Origin: Gordonia sihwensis NBRC 108236
Lineage (GTDB): Bacteria > Actinomycetota > Actinomycetes > Mycobacteriales > Mycobacteriaceae
Assembly: GCF_000333035.1 (NCBI RefSeq)
Contig: NZ_BANU01000001.1
Span: 62,001-126,000 of the forward strand
Direction of reading: 5' to 3'
DNA length: 64,000 nucleotides
The position numbers and the translations under genes are program-made. Positions 9,004 through 17,209 of the stretch are shown piece after piece. The first letter of the stretch is position 1, and each line of letters begins with the position of its first letter. The notes below the pieces were generated by a model that worked only from the letters and a program-made list of their open reading frames with translations, searched no databases and had not been told where the DNA came from.

Positions 9004-9021
9004 GGCTCTTGGGAGGGAGCG

Positions 9022-10476
9022 CTACGAGGTGTAACCCATCGGCATGAGGATGGCCTTGTGCTCGAGGTAGCTCTCGAGTCCTTCGCGGCCGTTCTCTCGG
9101 CCGATGCCGGACTTCTTGTAGCCGCCGAAGGGCGACGACGGGTCGATCGCGTACCAGTTGATGCCCATCGTTCCGGTGCGGATCTGCTTGGCGACCTCGA
9201 CACCCTTGTCGATGTCGGTGGTCCAGACCGAGCCCGCGAGACCGTAGTCGGAGTCGTTGGCGATGGCGATGGCCTCGTCGAGATCGTCGTAGGCGATCAC
9301 GCTGATCACCGGACCGAAGATCTCTTCGCGGGCGATTGTCATGTCGTTGGTGACGCCGGTGAAGATGGTGGGACCGACGAAGTTGCCGGTGCCGATCTCC
9401 GGTGCGGGCACCTCGAGAACGGCGGTGGCCCCCTCCGACTTGCCCTTGGCGATGTAGCCGGTGACCTTGGCGTGCTGCTTGTCGTTGATGATCGGGCCGA
9501 CCTTCGTCTCCGGGTCGTCGGGCAGTCCCGGGGTGAAGGTGGAGGCAACCGCGACCATCGCGTCGACCACCTCGTCGTGCTTGCTGCGGGGGACCAGCAC
9601 GCGCGTCTGTGCGACGCAGGCCTGACCGGAGTTCAGGATGCCCGAGAAGACGAGCATCGGCGCGCTGGCGGCGATGTCGGCGTCTTCGAGGACGATGGCC
9701 GCGGACTTGCCTCCAAGTTCCAGCGAGCAGCGCTTGAGCTGGTCACCGCAGCGTGCGGCGATGGCGCGGCCCGCCGCGGTGGAGCCGGTGAACGTGATCT
9801 TGTCGACGTCGGGGTGATCGACGAGCGCCTGGCCGGTCTCGACGCCGCCGGGTACCACGGAGATCACGCCCTCCGGAATGCCCGCCTCGGTGAAGATCTC
9901 AGCCAGGAGATTCGCGTTCAGCGGCGTCTCGGGGGCGGGCTTGAGCACGATGGAGCAGCCGGCCGCCAGAGCGGGGCCGAACTTGTTGCAGAAAAGGAAC
10001 AGCGGGACGTTCCACGCGATGATCGCACCGACCACCCCGACGGGCTCGCGGACCACGAGGCTCTCGCCGAACAGGCCGGTCCGCTTCTCCTCCCATTCGT
10101 ATGCGTCGGCGGCGTCCGCATAGGCGTTCAGGACCCCGGTCCCGGCCAGCTGCTGCAGGGTCGCGACGTCGCCGGGAGTGGCGCCCATCTCGGCCGAGAC
10201 GAGGGCGCAGATCTCGCCGCCGCGCTCATTGATCAGCTCCGCTGCCCGACGGATCACCGCAGCTCGCTGGGCCGGCGGCGTGTTGCGCCACACGCCGGAG
10301 TCGAACGCTTCGCGGGCGGCGCGGACGGCGTTGTCAACGTCGACCTCGTCGGCCAGCGGGACCGAGCCCACCTTCTCGCCGGTGGCGGGCGAGAACACCT
10401 CGAGAATCTGCGAGGAATGCGGTGCGACCCACTTCCCGCCGATGTAGAGCTGGGTGGTCTCGATGGGCTCGGTCAT
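9022..10476 (-). CDS. NAD(P)-dependent aldehyde dehydrogenase, KstR-box controlled
   Basis: 484 aa, the usual length for the ALDH superfamily. Seen in order: AWNVP with the oxyanion Asn156, the cofactor motif FTGSTAAGR (about 229-237), the general base Glu253 in LELGGKS and the nucleophile Cys287 in GQACVAQ. It oxidises an aldehyde to a carboxylate in the cytoplasm. A KstR-type operator lies 39 nt before the start, and from memory the M. tuberculosis KstR regulon includes an ALDH of similar length (Rv0223c). A role with sterol-derived aldehydes is therefore likely but inferred. The ATG at 10476 has a GGAG just upstream. Confidence 0.9.
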   Translation of the reverse strand: MTEPIETTQLYIGGKWVAPHSSQILEVFSPATGEKVGSVPLADEVDVDNAVRAAREAFDSGVWRNTPPAQRAAVIRRAAELINERGGEICALVSAEMGATPGDVATLQQLAGTGVLNAYADAADAYEWEEKRTGLFGESLVVREPVGVVGAIIAWNVPLFLFCNKFGPALAAGCSIVLKPAPETPLNANLLAEIFTEAGIPEGVISVVPGGVETGQALVDHPDVDKITFTGSTAAGRAIAARCGDQLKRCSLELGGKSAAIVLEDADIAASAPMLVFSGILNSGQACVAQTRVLVPRSKHDEVVDAMVAVASTFTPGLPDDPETKVGPIINDKQHAKVTGYIAKGKSEGATAVLEVPAPEIGTGNFVGPTIFTGVTNDMTIAREEIFGPVISVIAYDDLDEAIAIANDSDYGLAGSVWTTDIDKGVEVAKQIRTGTMGINWYAIDPSSPFGGYKKSGIGRENGREGLESYLEHKAILMPMGYTS

Positions 10477-10484
10477 ACGTGCTC

Positions 10485-10518
10485 CTAGTATCGGGAAACC
10501 TTATTTCCTCGATACTAG
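10485..10518. promoter_or_regulatory. Inverted repeat just before the aldehyde dehydrogenase start
   Basis: CTAGTATCG (10485-10493) is mirrored by CGATACTAG (10510-10518), and inside it GGAAA (10494-10498) is mirrored by TTTCC (10504-10508), giving a 14-bp stem with one bulged base and a 5-nt loop. On the gene strand the distal arm runs directly into the GGAG ribosome binding site, and the proximal arm contains TAGTAT, a good -10 box. If that -10 is used, transcription begins inside the repeat, which would favour a DNA operator over an RNA hairpin. Confidence 0.6.
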
Positions 10519-10529
10519 AACACGTTCTA
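10516..10529 (-). promoter_or_regulatory. KstR-type operator
   Basis: On the gene strand this reads TAGAACGTGTTCTA, matching the published KstR consensus TnnAACnnGTTnnA at every fixed position, with fully symmetric arms and a GT centre. KstR is the TetR-family repressor of sterol catabolism genes and is released by CoA thioesters of cholesterol breakdown products. The box abuts the candidate -10 (TAGTAT) of the aldehyde dehydrogenase gene, as expected for repression. kstR itself is not in the window. Confidence 0.75.
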
Positions 10530-10576
10530 AATCACTGCCAGCGTCTTGGCGCGAAAGCCGTGTGCGTGATGATCCG

Positions 10577-10882
10577 TCAGGACTTCGGCTCGACGTCGAT
10601 CACGACCTCGAACTCGAGGAGGTCGGCACCGGTGGCGACGGGTTTGCGGTCGCTCTTGTGCGCGGCGCGGGCATCGCCACCGGCCCACGCCTGGTAGCTC
10701 GCGTCGTCCTTCCAATGAGTGACGACGAAGTACCGGTCCTCGCCCTTGACCGGACGCAGCAGCTGGAAACCGAGGAATCCCTCGGCCTCGTCCACCACAC
10801 CCGCACGGGCGGCGAAGCGCTTCTCCAGTTCGGGGCCGGCGCCTTCGGGGATCTTGATCGCGTTGATCTTCACTATTGCCAT
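10577..10882 (-). CDS. mhuD: Heme-degrading monooxygenase, MhuD type
   Basis: 101 aa, a single ABM-fold ferredoxin-like domain. The residues that define M. tuberculosis MhuD are in place: Asn7, Trp66 and the heme ligand His75, together with the FLGFQLLRPVKGE and YFVVTHW segments. MhuD-type enzymes open heme to mycobilin and free the iron without releasing carbon monoxide. It is divergent from an alpha/beta hydrolase gene, as are Rv3592 and Rv3591c. No iron-box operator was recognised in the 48-bp gap. Confidence 0.92.
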   Translation of the reverse strand: MAIVKINAIKIPEGAGPELEKRFAARAGVVDEAEGFLGFQLLRPVKGEDRYFVVTHWKDDASYQAWAGGDARAAHKSDRKPVATGADLLEFEVVIDVEPKS

Positions 10883-10916
10883 GCCGTCCAGCCTACTGAC
10901 GAACCGCCCGCCGGAT

Positions 10917-10922
10917 TAGGGT
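10917..10922 (+). promoter_or_regulatory. -10 box TAGGGT, leaderless arrangement
   Basis: TAGGGT ends 8 nt before the GTG of the hydrolase at 10931, so transcription would begin at or beside the start codon. Confidence 0.55.
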
Positions 10923-10930
10923 CGAGAGTC

Positions 10931-11725
10931 GTGAATGGACTCCTTGACTACGGTGGCCTCGACAGGGACGAGGGCGGGCTCGGGGCGATCGTTCTGCTGC
11001 ACGGACTGATGGGCCGCGGACGCACCTGGAGCCGTCAGATTCCCTGGCTGCGCCGCTACGGACGAGTGTTCACCTTCGACGCCGCCTACCATCAGGGCCG
11101 GTTCGACGATTCGCGCCCGCCCGCGCCCGAGGACATCGCCACCGAGCGGTTCGTCGCGGACGTCGGAGAGGTGATCACCTGGATCGACCGCGGACCCGCG
11201 GTACTCGTGGGTCACTCGATGGGCGGGCTGCACGCGTGGTGCGCGGCAGTCGAGTTCCCCGAACTGGTGAGCGCGATCGTGGTCGAGGACATGGCGCCGG
11301 ATTTCCGCGGCCGCACCACCGGCGACTGGGCCCCGTGGTTCGACAGCTGGCCCGAACGATTCGCCGGGCTCGACGAGGCGGTCGCGATGTTCGGAGACGT
11401 CGCCGGCCGGTACTTCTACGAGGCCTTCGACGACGGTCGCCTCCACGGCAGCATCCCCGTCTGGGCGGCGATAGCCGAGGAGTGGGGCACCAGAGACTTC
11501 TGGGCGCAGTGGGAGGCGGTCGACGTGCCCGCGCTGCTGGTGGAGGCGGAGCACTCCGTGACGCCGCCCGGGCAGATGGCAGACATGGCCGTCCGCGGCG
11601 GTCAGGCGCGGTACCCGCAGTCGGCCTATCTGCGAGTTCCCGGCGCCGGGCACCTGGTTCACGACGACCGCCCCGGCGTGTACCGGGGCGCGGTGGAGGC
11701 CTTCCTGTCAGGCCTCGCCGGCTAG
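10931..11725 (+). CDS. Alpha/beta-fold hydrolase
   Basis: 264 aa from the GTG at 10931. HG motif (LLHGLMGRG, oxyanion region) near residue 25, nucleophile elbow GHSMGG near residue 95, a late Asp/Glu region (EAEHSV) and a GAGHLVHDD His motif near the C-terminus complete a Ser-His-acid triad. The substrate is not predictable. In M. tuberculosis the same position beside mhuD and mutY is held by the hydrolase Rv3591c. The gene overlaps the convergent mutY by 18 nt. Confidence 0.85.
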   Translation: MNGLLDYGGLDRDEGGLGAIVLLHGLMGRGRTWSRQIPWLRRYGRVFTFDAAYHQGRFDDSRPPAPEDIATERFVADVGEVITWIDRGPAVLVGHSMGGLHAWCAAVEFPELVSAIVVEDMAPDFRGRTTGDWAPWFDSWPERFAGLDEAVAMFGDVAGRYFYEAFDDGRLHGSIPVWAAIAEEWGTRDFWAQWEAVDVPALLVEAEHSVTPPGQMADMAVRGGQARYPQSAYLRVPGAGHLVHDDRPGVYRGAVEAFLSGLAG

Positions 11726-12586
11726 GCAGAACAATCCGTCGTCGTTGACCTCGATGAGCCCGTCGACGAGCAGTGAGTCGAGCGCGCGGTCGCGCTGGGC
11801 GGGGTCGGCGGTCCACGCGAGGTCGAGGTGGGCTCGTTCGACGGGGCCGCGACCGCTGCGCAGCACATCGAGGAGCCGTCCGCGGGCCTGGCGGTCGGTG
11901 CCCTCGAACTTCTGGGTGCGACGCGGGGGACCGTCGTGGGCGGGTCGTCCGCGCGCCACCCAGCGGCAGCTGCCGAGCAGGGGGCATTCCTCGCACCGCG
12001 GGTTGCGCGCAGTGCACACGAGCGCCCCGAGCTCCATCACCGCGGCCGAGAACGTCGGCGCGGTGCCGTCGTCGGGCAACAGTGCCGCGGCCTCCGCCAG
12101 ATCGCGCTTGGCGGGATTTCCGGCCTGCGCCCGGCCGTGCACCGCGCGGGCTATCACCCTGCGCACGTTGGTGTCGACCACCGGGACCGATCGGCCGTAG
12201 GCGAAGCACGCGACGGCGCGGGCCGTGTAGTCGCCGATCCCCGGCAGCGCGAGCAGGGTGTCGACGTCGTCGGGGACCACGTCGCCGTGCTCGGCGGCCA
12301 GGACGCCCGCGCATTCGTGGAGCCGCATCGCGCGCCGGGGATACCCCAGCCGGCCCCACGCGCGGACCACTTCTCCGGTGGTCTCGGCGGCCATCGCGGA
12401 CGGAACCGGCCACCGCCGCACCCATTCCTGCCAGGGCTCGAGGACGCGCGCGACTGGAGTCTGCTGGAGCATGATCTCGCTGATCAGGATGTGCCAGCCG
12501 GGTATGCCCGGTTCGCGCCACGGCAGCGGTCGACGGGCACGGGTGAACCAATCGAGTACATCGCGCGGTGGCATACTTGCGCTCAT
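11708..12586 (-). CDS. mutY: A/G-specific adenine glycosylase MutY
   Basis: 292 aa from the ATG at 12586; an ATG four codons later is also possible. Seen: the catalytic Glu in SEIMLQQTPV, the helix-hairpin-helix LPGIGDYTARAV followed by Asp in VPVVDTNVRR, and a [4Fe-4S] loop Cys-X6-Cys-X2-Cys-X5-Cys (CTARNPRCEECPLLGSC). It removes adenine mispaired with 8-oxoguanine. The chain ends without the C-terminal NUDIX-like domain of E. coli MutY, as in mycobacterial homologs. Its start codon overlaps that of the divergent carbonic anhydrase. Confidence 0.93.
   Translation of the reverse strand: MSASMPPRDVLDWFTRARRPLPWREPGIPGWHILISEIMLQQTPVARVLEPWQEWVRRWPVPSAMAAETTGEVVRAWGRLGYPRRAMRLHECAGVLAAEHGDVVPDDVDTLLALPGIGDYTARAVACFAYGRSVPVVDTNVRRVIARAVHGRAQAGNPAKRDLAEAAALLPDDGTAPTFSAAVMELGALVCTARNPRCEECPLLGSCRWVARGRPAHDGPPRRTQKFEGTDRQARGRLLDVLRSGRGPVERAHLDLAWTADPAQRDRALDSLLVDGLIEVNDDGLFCLAGEA
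12572..12577 (+). promoter_or_regulatory. -10 box CATACT of the carbonic anhydrase gene
   Basis: CATACT ends 7 nt before the ATG at 12585, placing the likely transcript start on the start codon. It lies inside the first codons of the divergent mutY. Confidence 0.5.
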
Positions 12587-13202
12587 GGAGAACTTAACCC
12601 CCGCGCAAGCATGGCAGGTCATCAAAGAAGGCAACGAGCGTTTCGTCGGTGGGGGGTCGATTCATCCGAACCAGAGTAGCGACCAGCGGGCCGCTCTGGT
12701 CTCCGGCCAGAAGCCGCACGTGGTTCTGTTCGGCTGCGGCGACTCGCGGCTGGCCGCGGAGATCATCTTCGACCAGGGGCTCGGGGACATGTTCGTGGTC
12801 CGCACCGCCGGCCATGTGCTCGACGAAGCGGTTCTCGGAACCATCGAGTTCGGCCCCGACGTTCTGAATGTTCCGCTGATCGTGGTGCTCGGCCACAGCA
12901 GCTGCGGTGCCGTCGGCTCGACGCTCGAGTCCCTCGACAACAACACCCTCCCGAACGGCTACGTGCGGACGATCGTCGAGAAGGTGATGCCGAGCATTCT
13001 GGCCGGACGCGCCGAGGGCATCGACGACTACTACGGGTTCATCGGCAGGCACGTGAAGGAGACGGTGCATCTGCTGATGGACCGCAGCCAGATCATCGCC
13101 GACCGGGTCGAGAAGGGGACGCTCGCCGTCGTCGGCCTCACGTACCGTCTCGAAGACGGTCAGGTCGAGATGGTCGAGGTGATCGGCGACATCGGCGAGT
13201 GA
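12585..13202 (+). CDS. canB: Beta-class carbonic anhydrase
   Basis: 205 aa. Zinc-site motifs are clear: Cys-Gly-Asp-Ser-Arg (FGCGDSRL) near residues 48-52 and His-X2-Cys (LGHSSCGAV) near residues 104-107. It interconverts carbon dioxide and bicarbonate, supplying bicarbonate to carboxylases. The frame stays open far upstream, but that part is only the reverse of mutY; the ATG at 12585 agrees with family length and with a leaderless -10. In M. tuberculosis the same gene (Rv3588c) is divergent from mutY. Confidence 0.93.
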   Translation: MENLTPAQAWQVIKEGNERFVGGGSIHPNQSSDQRAALVSGQKPHVVLFGCGDSRLAAEIIFDQGLGDMFVVRTAGHVLDEAVLGTIEFGPDVLNVPLIVVLGHSSCGAVGSTLESLDNNTLPNGYVRTIVEKVMPSILAGRAEGIDDYYGFIGRHVKETVHLLMDRSQIIADRVEKGTLAVVGLTYRLEDGQVEMVEVIGDIGE

Positions 13203-13267
13203 GCCCTCGGTCGGCGGAATCGACGACACGCCGGACGGCCTCGCTGCTCTTGACAGGGGAGCGGCGA

Positions 13268-13273
13268 TACCGT
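13268..13273 (+). promoter_or_regulatory. -10 box TACCGT, leaderless arrangement
   Basis: TACCGT ends 7 nt before the GTG at 13281. A TTGACA at 13250-13255 is too close (12 nt) for a normal -35/-10 pair. Confidence 0.4.
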
Positions 13274-13280
13274 TGAGGGC

Positions 13281-14036
13281 GTGATTGAACCGCAAGGACC
13301 ACTGCCGCCCGAGGTGTATTGGCGCCGGCGCCTCGTCGCCGGCGTCGGGGCGGTCGTCGCGATCGTTGTGGTCATCCTCCTGATCGTCTGGCTCAGCGGC
13401 GGTTCCGACAGCACCCCCGACTCGAAGAACGCCGCGGCGAAGTCCTCGACCGAGCTCGCGGCGCCTTCGACCGCAGTGCAGAGCGCCCCGCCGAGCAGTG
13501 AGGCGCCCAGCGGCGGAGGCGAGCACGGCCAGGGCGGCGATCCGAGTGCCACGCCCTCGGCTCCCGCCCCCGCGCCCGCGCAGCAGTCCGACGCACCCGC
13601 CGCGGACGCGGGTGCTCCCGGATGCTCCGACCAGAGCCTGTCGGTGGTGCTCTACACGGACAAGCCCACATACACCGTCGGCGACCAGCCGGTCTTCACG
13701 ATCGTCACCACCAACGGCGGACTCGCCGCCTGTTCGCGCGACGTGGGCAAGGCCGCCCAGAACGTCATCGTCCGCACGCTGGACGGAAGCCGGACGCTGT
13801 GGTCGGCGCAGGACTGCGCGCCGGACAAGGGCGTGAACATCCAGGTTCTTGCGCCGGGCCAGCAGGTCACCGACACCATCACCTGGTCGGGCACTACCAG
13901 CAATCCCGGATGCACCAAGAAGCGCGTCCAGGTGGCGGCGGGCGGCTACCAGGCCACCGCGAAGCTGGCCGAGCGTGAGTCGGCGCCGATCACGTTCAAC
14001 TTCGTCGCTCCGGCGCAGGCACCCGCACAGCAGTAG
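13281..14036 (+). CDS. Single-pass membrane protein with low-complexity linker (Rv3587c-like)
   Basis: 251 aa. A short cytoplasmic N-terminus is followed by a membrane segment at about residues 19-39 (AGVGAVVAIVVVILLIVWL), an ~80-residue Ser/Pro/Ala/Gln linker, and a C-terminal beta-rich domain (about 115-245) with four Cys that could form disulfides outside the cell. The function is unknown. The place between carbonic anhydrase and disA matches Rv3587c, which supports orthology rather than function. Confidence 0.75.
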   Translation: MIEPQGPLPPEVYWRRRLVAGVGAVVAIVVVILLIVWLSGGSDSTPDSKNAAAKSSTELAAPSTAVQSAPPSSEAPSGGGEHGQGGDPSATPSAPAPAPAQQSDAPAADAGAPGCSDQSLSVVLYTDKPTYTVGDQPVFTIVTTNGGLAACSRDVGKAAQNVIVRTLDGSRTLWSAQDCAPDKGVNIQVLAPGQQVTDTITWSGTTSNPGCTKKRVQVAAGGYQATAKLAERESAPITFNFVAPAQAPAQQ

Positions 14037-14046
14037 CGATCCGACG

Positions 14047-15144
14047 TCAGTCGAACCGTTCGAGGCTGCTCTCGGCGAGCCGCGAGAGTCCCTCCCGGAT
14101 GTGCCGGGCCCAGATGCTCCCGATGCCCTCGACCGACTGAAGATCGGCGGCGCTGCTCGCGAGCAGCGACTGCAGGGTGCCGAAATGACGGACGAGCCGG
14201 TCGATGTGGCCGAACTGCAGGCGGGAGATGCGGGCCAGTAGACGGTAGCCGCGGGGGCTCATCGCGGTGTCCTGGGCCTCGAGCGAGGTCGGGTAGCCGA
14301 AGGCCCCGGCCACCATCGTCAGATCGAGCAGATCGGCGTCCGAGAGCGACTCCACCGCTTCGAGTATCTGGCGCACCTGTTCGGTGCTGGCCGGCTCCGG
14401 GCTCGCGTGGTAGTCGCGCACCAGCAGTTCGCGCATCGTGTCGTTGTCGTTGATCAACTCCTCCAACTGCAGCGATACCTGCCTGCCGTTGACTCCGAGT
14501 TCGAGGACGTACTCGTCGATCTCGACCGAGACGCGTCGGACCATCTCCATCCGCTGGGCGGCACTCATCGCATCGCGCAGCAGCACGTAGTCCTCGATCT
14601 CCGCGCGCGAGAGCTGGCTGCTGACCTCGTCGAGGCGAGACTTGTATCGTTCGAGCGTGGTGAGCGCGACGTTGGCGCGCGAGAGGATGGCGTCCGGGTT
14701 CTCGACGACGCGACGCTGTCCGCCCACGTACACGCTCACGATCGACATCGACGCACTCACCGAGATCACCGGGACCCCGGTCTGGATGGCGGTCCGCTCG
14801 GCGGCGCGGTGCCGTGTGCCCGACTCTTCAGTGGGGATGGTGGGATCTGGCATCAGCTGGACGTTGGCGCGCACGATCCGTTTGCCGTCGTCGGAGAGCA
14901 CCACGGCGCCGTCCATCTTCGACAGTTCGCGCAGACGGGTGGGGGCGAACTCGATGTCGAGGTGGAAACCGCCGTCGCAGAGCCGCTCGGTGTCGTCGTC
15001 GTATCCGAGGACGATCAGCGCGCCGGTGCCGCCGCGGAGGATGCGTTCGAGTCCGTCGCGAAGCCCGGTCCCCGGGGCCACGCGGCGGAGCGCGGAACGG
15101 ATCTGCTCGGCGCGGCTGGACTCGGGGATAACGGTGTCGGTCAC
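14047..15144 (-). CDS. disA: Diadenylate cyclase and DNA-integrity scanning protein DisA
   Basis: 365 aa from the GTG at 15144; a longer in-frame start at 15204 would run into the divergent thioesterase. The DAC domain shows the catalytic DGA at residues 78-80 ([11 protein letters not shown]) and RHR at 111-113 (GTRHRAAER). A helical linker follows, then a C-terminal helix-hairpin-helix DNA-binding region ([19 protein letters not shown]). It makes cyclic di-AMP from two ATP and senses branched DNA. It sits next to radA, a partner in recombination, as in many actinobacteria. Confidence 0.95.
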   Translation of the reverse strand: MTDTVIPESSRAEQIRSALRRVAPGTGLRDGLERILRGGTGALIVLGYDDDTERLCDGGFHLDIEFAPTRLRELSKMDGAVVLSDDGKRIVRANVQLMPDPTIPTEESGTRHRAAERTAIQTGVPVISVSASMSIVSVYVGGQRRVVENPDAILSRANVALTTLERYKSRLDEVSSQLSRAEIEDYVLLRDAMSAAQRMEMVRRVSVEIDEYVLELGVNGRQVSLQLEELINDNDTMRELLVRDYHASPEPASTEQVRQILEAVESLSDADLLDLTMVAGAFGYPTSLEAQDTAMSPRGYRLLARISRLQFGHIDRLVRHFGTLQSLLASSAADLQSVEGIGSIWARHIREGLSRLAESSLERFD

Positions 15145-15150
15145 CTGAAC

Positions 15151-15156
15151 TAGGGT
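15151..15156 (+). promoter_or_regulatory. -10 box TAGGGT, leaderless arrangement
   Basis: TAGGGT ends 8 nt before the GTG at 15165, in the 20-bp gap between the divergent disA and thioesterase starts. Confidence 0.55.
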
Positions 15157-15164
15157 AGCGGTAC

Positions 15165-15704
15165 GTGAAGACCTCATTCGTGCTGCCCGCAGACATCGAG
15201 CCACTGTCCCGCGACCCGAAGGCGACGTCGCCCGGCCGTCGAATCAACCTGCATCACAGCATGTGTTTCGGATGCGGCGCCGACGCGCCGGTGGGCCTGC
15301 GAATCGACGTGATCGCGGGCGAGGGGCTCACGGTGTCCGCATCGATGAAGGTGGAGGACTGGATGCAGGGCGGTCCCGGCGTGATCCACGGCGGACTCCT
15401 CTCCACCGCCTTCGACGAGGTGATGGGAACCTCGCCGCTGCTGCTCCGCATGCCGGTGGTGACCGGGCACCTGGAGATCGACTACGCCAAGCCGATTCCG
15501 CTGGGCTCCACCGTGCAGTTCACCGGTGAGATCCTCGGGGGCGTGCGCCGAAAGGTCTACACGCGCGCGGTCGCCCATCTCGGCGATCCCCAGGAGCCCG
15601 TAGCCGCGGCGCACGGGCTGTTCATCGCCATCGATCTCGAGAAGCACTTCGCCGGATACCGCGATCGCGCGGTGCATCCCTCAGGGCATCAGAACGGGGC
15701 CTGA
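15165..15704 (+). CDS. PaaI-type hotdog-fold acyl-CoA thioesterase
   Basis: 179 aa. An N-terminal Cys pair ([11 protein letters not shown]) precedes the hotdog core with the active-site segment [17 protein letters not shown], in which the HGG loop and Asp/Glu are the usual catalytic elements, followed by [15 protein letters not shown]. It should hydrolyse an acyl- or aryl-CoA. The M. tuberculosis disA-radA junction has no such gene, so this one was probably added locally. It overlaps the convergent radA by 16 nt. Confidence 0.82.
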   Translation: MKTSFVLPADIEPLSRDPKATSPGRRINLHHSMCFGCGADAPVGLRIDVIAGEGLTVSASMKVEDWMQGGPGVIHGGLLSTAFDEVMGTSPLLLRMPVVTGHLEIDYAKPIPLGSTVQFTGEILGGVRRKVYTRAVAHLGDPQEPVAAAHGLFIAIDLEKHFAGYRDRAVHPSGHQNGA

Positions 15705-17077
15705 GCGTAGTCCGACCGCGCCGTCGCCGCCGACTGTGCCTCCAGGAGGTTGTTGACCCGGCTGATGCGGATTCCGCGCGGCAGATCCTCGTCCTGCGTT
15801 CCGGCGGGAATGATCGCGTGCCCGAACCCGAGCCGTTTGGCCTCGGCGACGCGGCGGCCCACCGACGACACACGGCGGACCTCGCCGGCGAGGCCGACCT
15901 CGCCGATCGCGACGGTCGACGACGGTACCGCGACGTTGTGGTGCGACGAGTAGAGCGCCAGGAAGATCGCCAGGTCGGCGGCCGGCTCGGTGACTTTCAT
16001 CCCGCCGACGGTGGAGGCGTAGACCTCCTTGGTGCTGGCCTTGATGCCCGCGTGCTTCTCGGCGACGGCGAGCATCATCGCCACACGCGCCGAGTCCAGA
16101 CCGGAGACCGCGCGCCTGGGCGAGGTCATCTGGGTGTCGTTGAGCAGCGCCTGGATCTGGCCGACGAGGGCGCGGCGGCCGTCCATCGCGACCAGGGCGG
16201 CACTGCCCGCGACATCGGACTCGTGGTGGTGTACGAAGATGCCCGACGGGTCGCTGACCTGATGGATGCCGTCGGACCGCTGCTCGAAGCAGCCGACTTC
16301 GTCGGAGGGGCCGAATCGGTTCTTGATGCCCCGGATCATCCGCAGCGACGAGTGGCGGTCGCCTTCGAAGGCCAGCACCACGTCCACCAGATGCTCCAGT
16401 GAGCGGGGACCGGCCACGGTGCCGTCCTTGGTGACGTGACCGACCAGGATCACGGCGATTCCGCTCGTCTTGGCGAGCGAGACCAGTGCGGTGGTGACCG
16501 CCCGGATCTGCGTGACACCGCCGGTGACGCCGTCGGTGCCCGTCGCGACCATCGTCTGCACGGAGTCGACGATCAGCAGGGTGGGCGCCACCGCCTCGAC
16601 GTGTCCGAGCACCGTCGCGAGGTCGGTCTCCGACGCCAGGTAGATGTTCTCGTGCACCGCGTCGGTGCGTTCGGCGCGAAGCCGGACCTGGCCGGCCGAC
16701 TCCTCCCCGGTGACGTACAGTGCCGTCTTGCCTTGCGCCGCCCAGTGTTTCACGGTTTCGAGCAGGAGTGTCGATTTGCCGACCCCGGGCTCGCCCGCGA
16801 GCAGGATCACCGAACCGGGGACCACTCCGCGGCCGAGCACGCGGTCGAACTCGGCGATGCCGGTGGGGCATGAGCCCACCGCTCCGGAGACCACCTCGGT
16901 GATGCGGACGGCCGGACTGGACGGTGCCACCGACGTGGTGCCGGTGCGTGAGGCGGCGGCCGCCGGCGCCGATTCGGCGATGGTTCCCCATTCGCCGCAC
17001 TCGGGGCATCTGCCGAACCACTTCGCCACCTGGTGACCGCATGCGGAGCAGCGGAACACCGATCGGGTCTTAGCCAT
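15689..17077 (-). CDS. radA: DNA repair ATPase RadA
   Basis: 462 aa. N-terminal zinc finger with Cys10, Cys13, Cys24 and Cys27; Walker A GEPGVGKS at 95-102; the RadA-specific KNRFG motif in the RecA-like core; and a C-terminal Lon-protease-like domain with AIGEVGLAGEVRRV. RadA is a branch-migration helicase that processes recombination intermediates. The ATG at 17077 is the only good start. It lies on the strand opposite the thioesterase and downstream of lpqE, separated from it by a hairpin. Confidence 0.95.
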   Translation of the reverse strand: MAKTRSVFRCSACGHQVAKWFGRCPECGEWGTIAESAPAAAASRTGTTSVAPSSPAVRITEVVSGAVGSCPTGIAEFDRVLGRGVVPGSVILLAGEPGVGKSTLLLETVKHWAAQGKTALYVTGEESAGQVRLRAERTDAVHENIYLASETDLATVLGHVEAVAPTLLIVDSVQTMVATGTDGVTGGVTQIRAVTTALVSLAKTSGIAVILVGHVTKDGTVAGPRSLEHLVDVVLAFEGDRHSSLRMIRGIKNRFGPSDEVGCFEQRSDGIHQVSDPSGIFVHHHESDVAGSAALVAMDGRRALVGQIQALLNDTQMTSPRRAVSGLDSARVAMMLAVAEKHAGIKASTKEVYASTVGGMKVTEPAADLAIFLALYSSHHNVAVPSSTVAIGEVGLAGEVRRVSSVGRRVAEAKRLGFGHAIIPAGTQDEDLPRGIRISRVNNLLEAQSAATARSDYAQAPF

Positions 17078-17155
17078 GTCTTCCCCTGTCCGCCGACGCG
17101 CTCGTCACCCGGTCCGTCCGGCCACGCAGACACTGTAGGCGACCGGTACGACAAG

Positions 17156-17190
17156 AGCGGCGCCCCGGGTCGAGTGACCGGGGCGCCGCT
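17156..17190 (-). terminator. Hairpin after lpqE
   Basis: AGCGGCGCCCCGG (17156-17168) pairs perfectly with 17178-17190 across a 9-nt loop, 20 bp after the lpqE stop. There is no T-tract, so it is an I-shaped actinobacterial-type terminator. Confidence 0.7.
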
Positions 17191-17209
17191 GTGAGGAGTT
17201 CGGTGCGGC

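Noticed and set aside
12258-12584. N-terminal extension of the carbonic anhydrase
   Set aside because: The added stretch is the antisense of mutY with Arg/Ser/Thr-rich composition; the ATG at 12585 matches family length.
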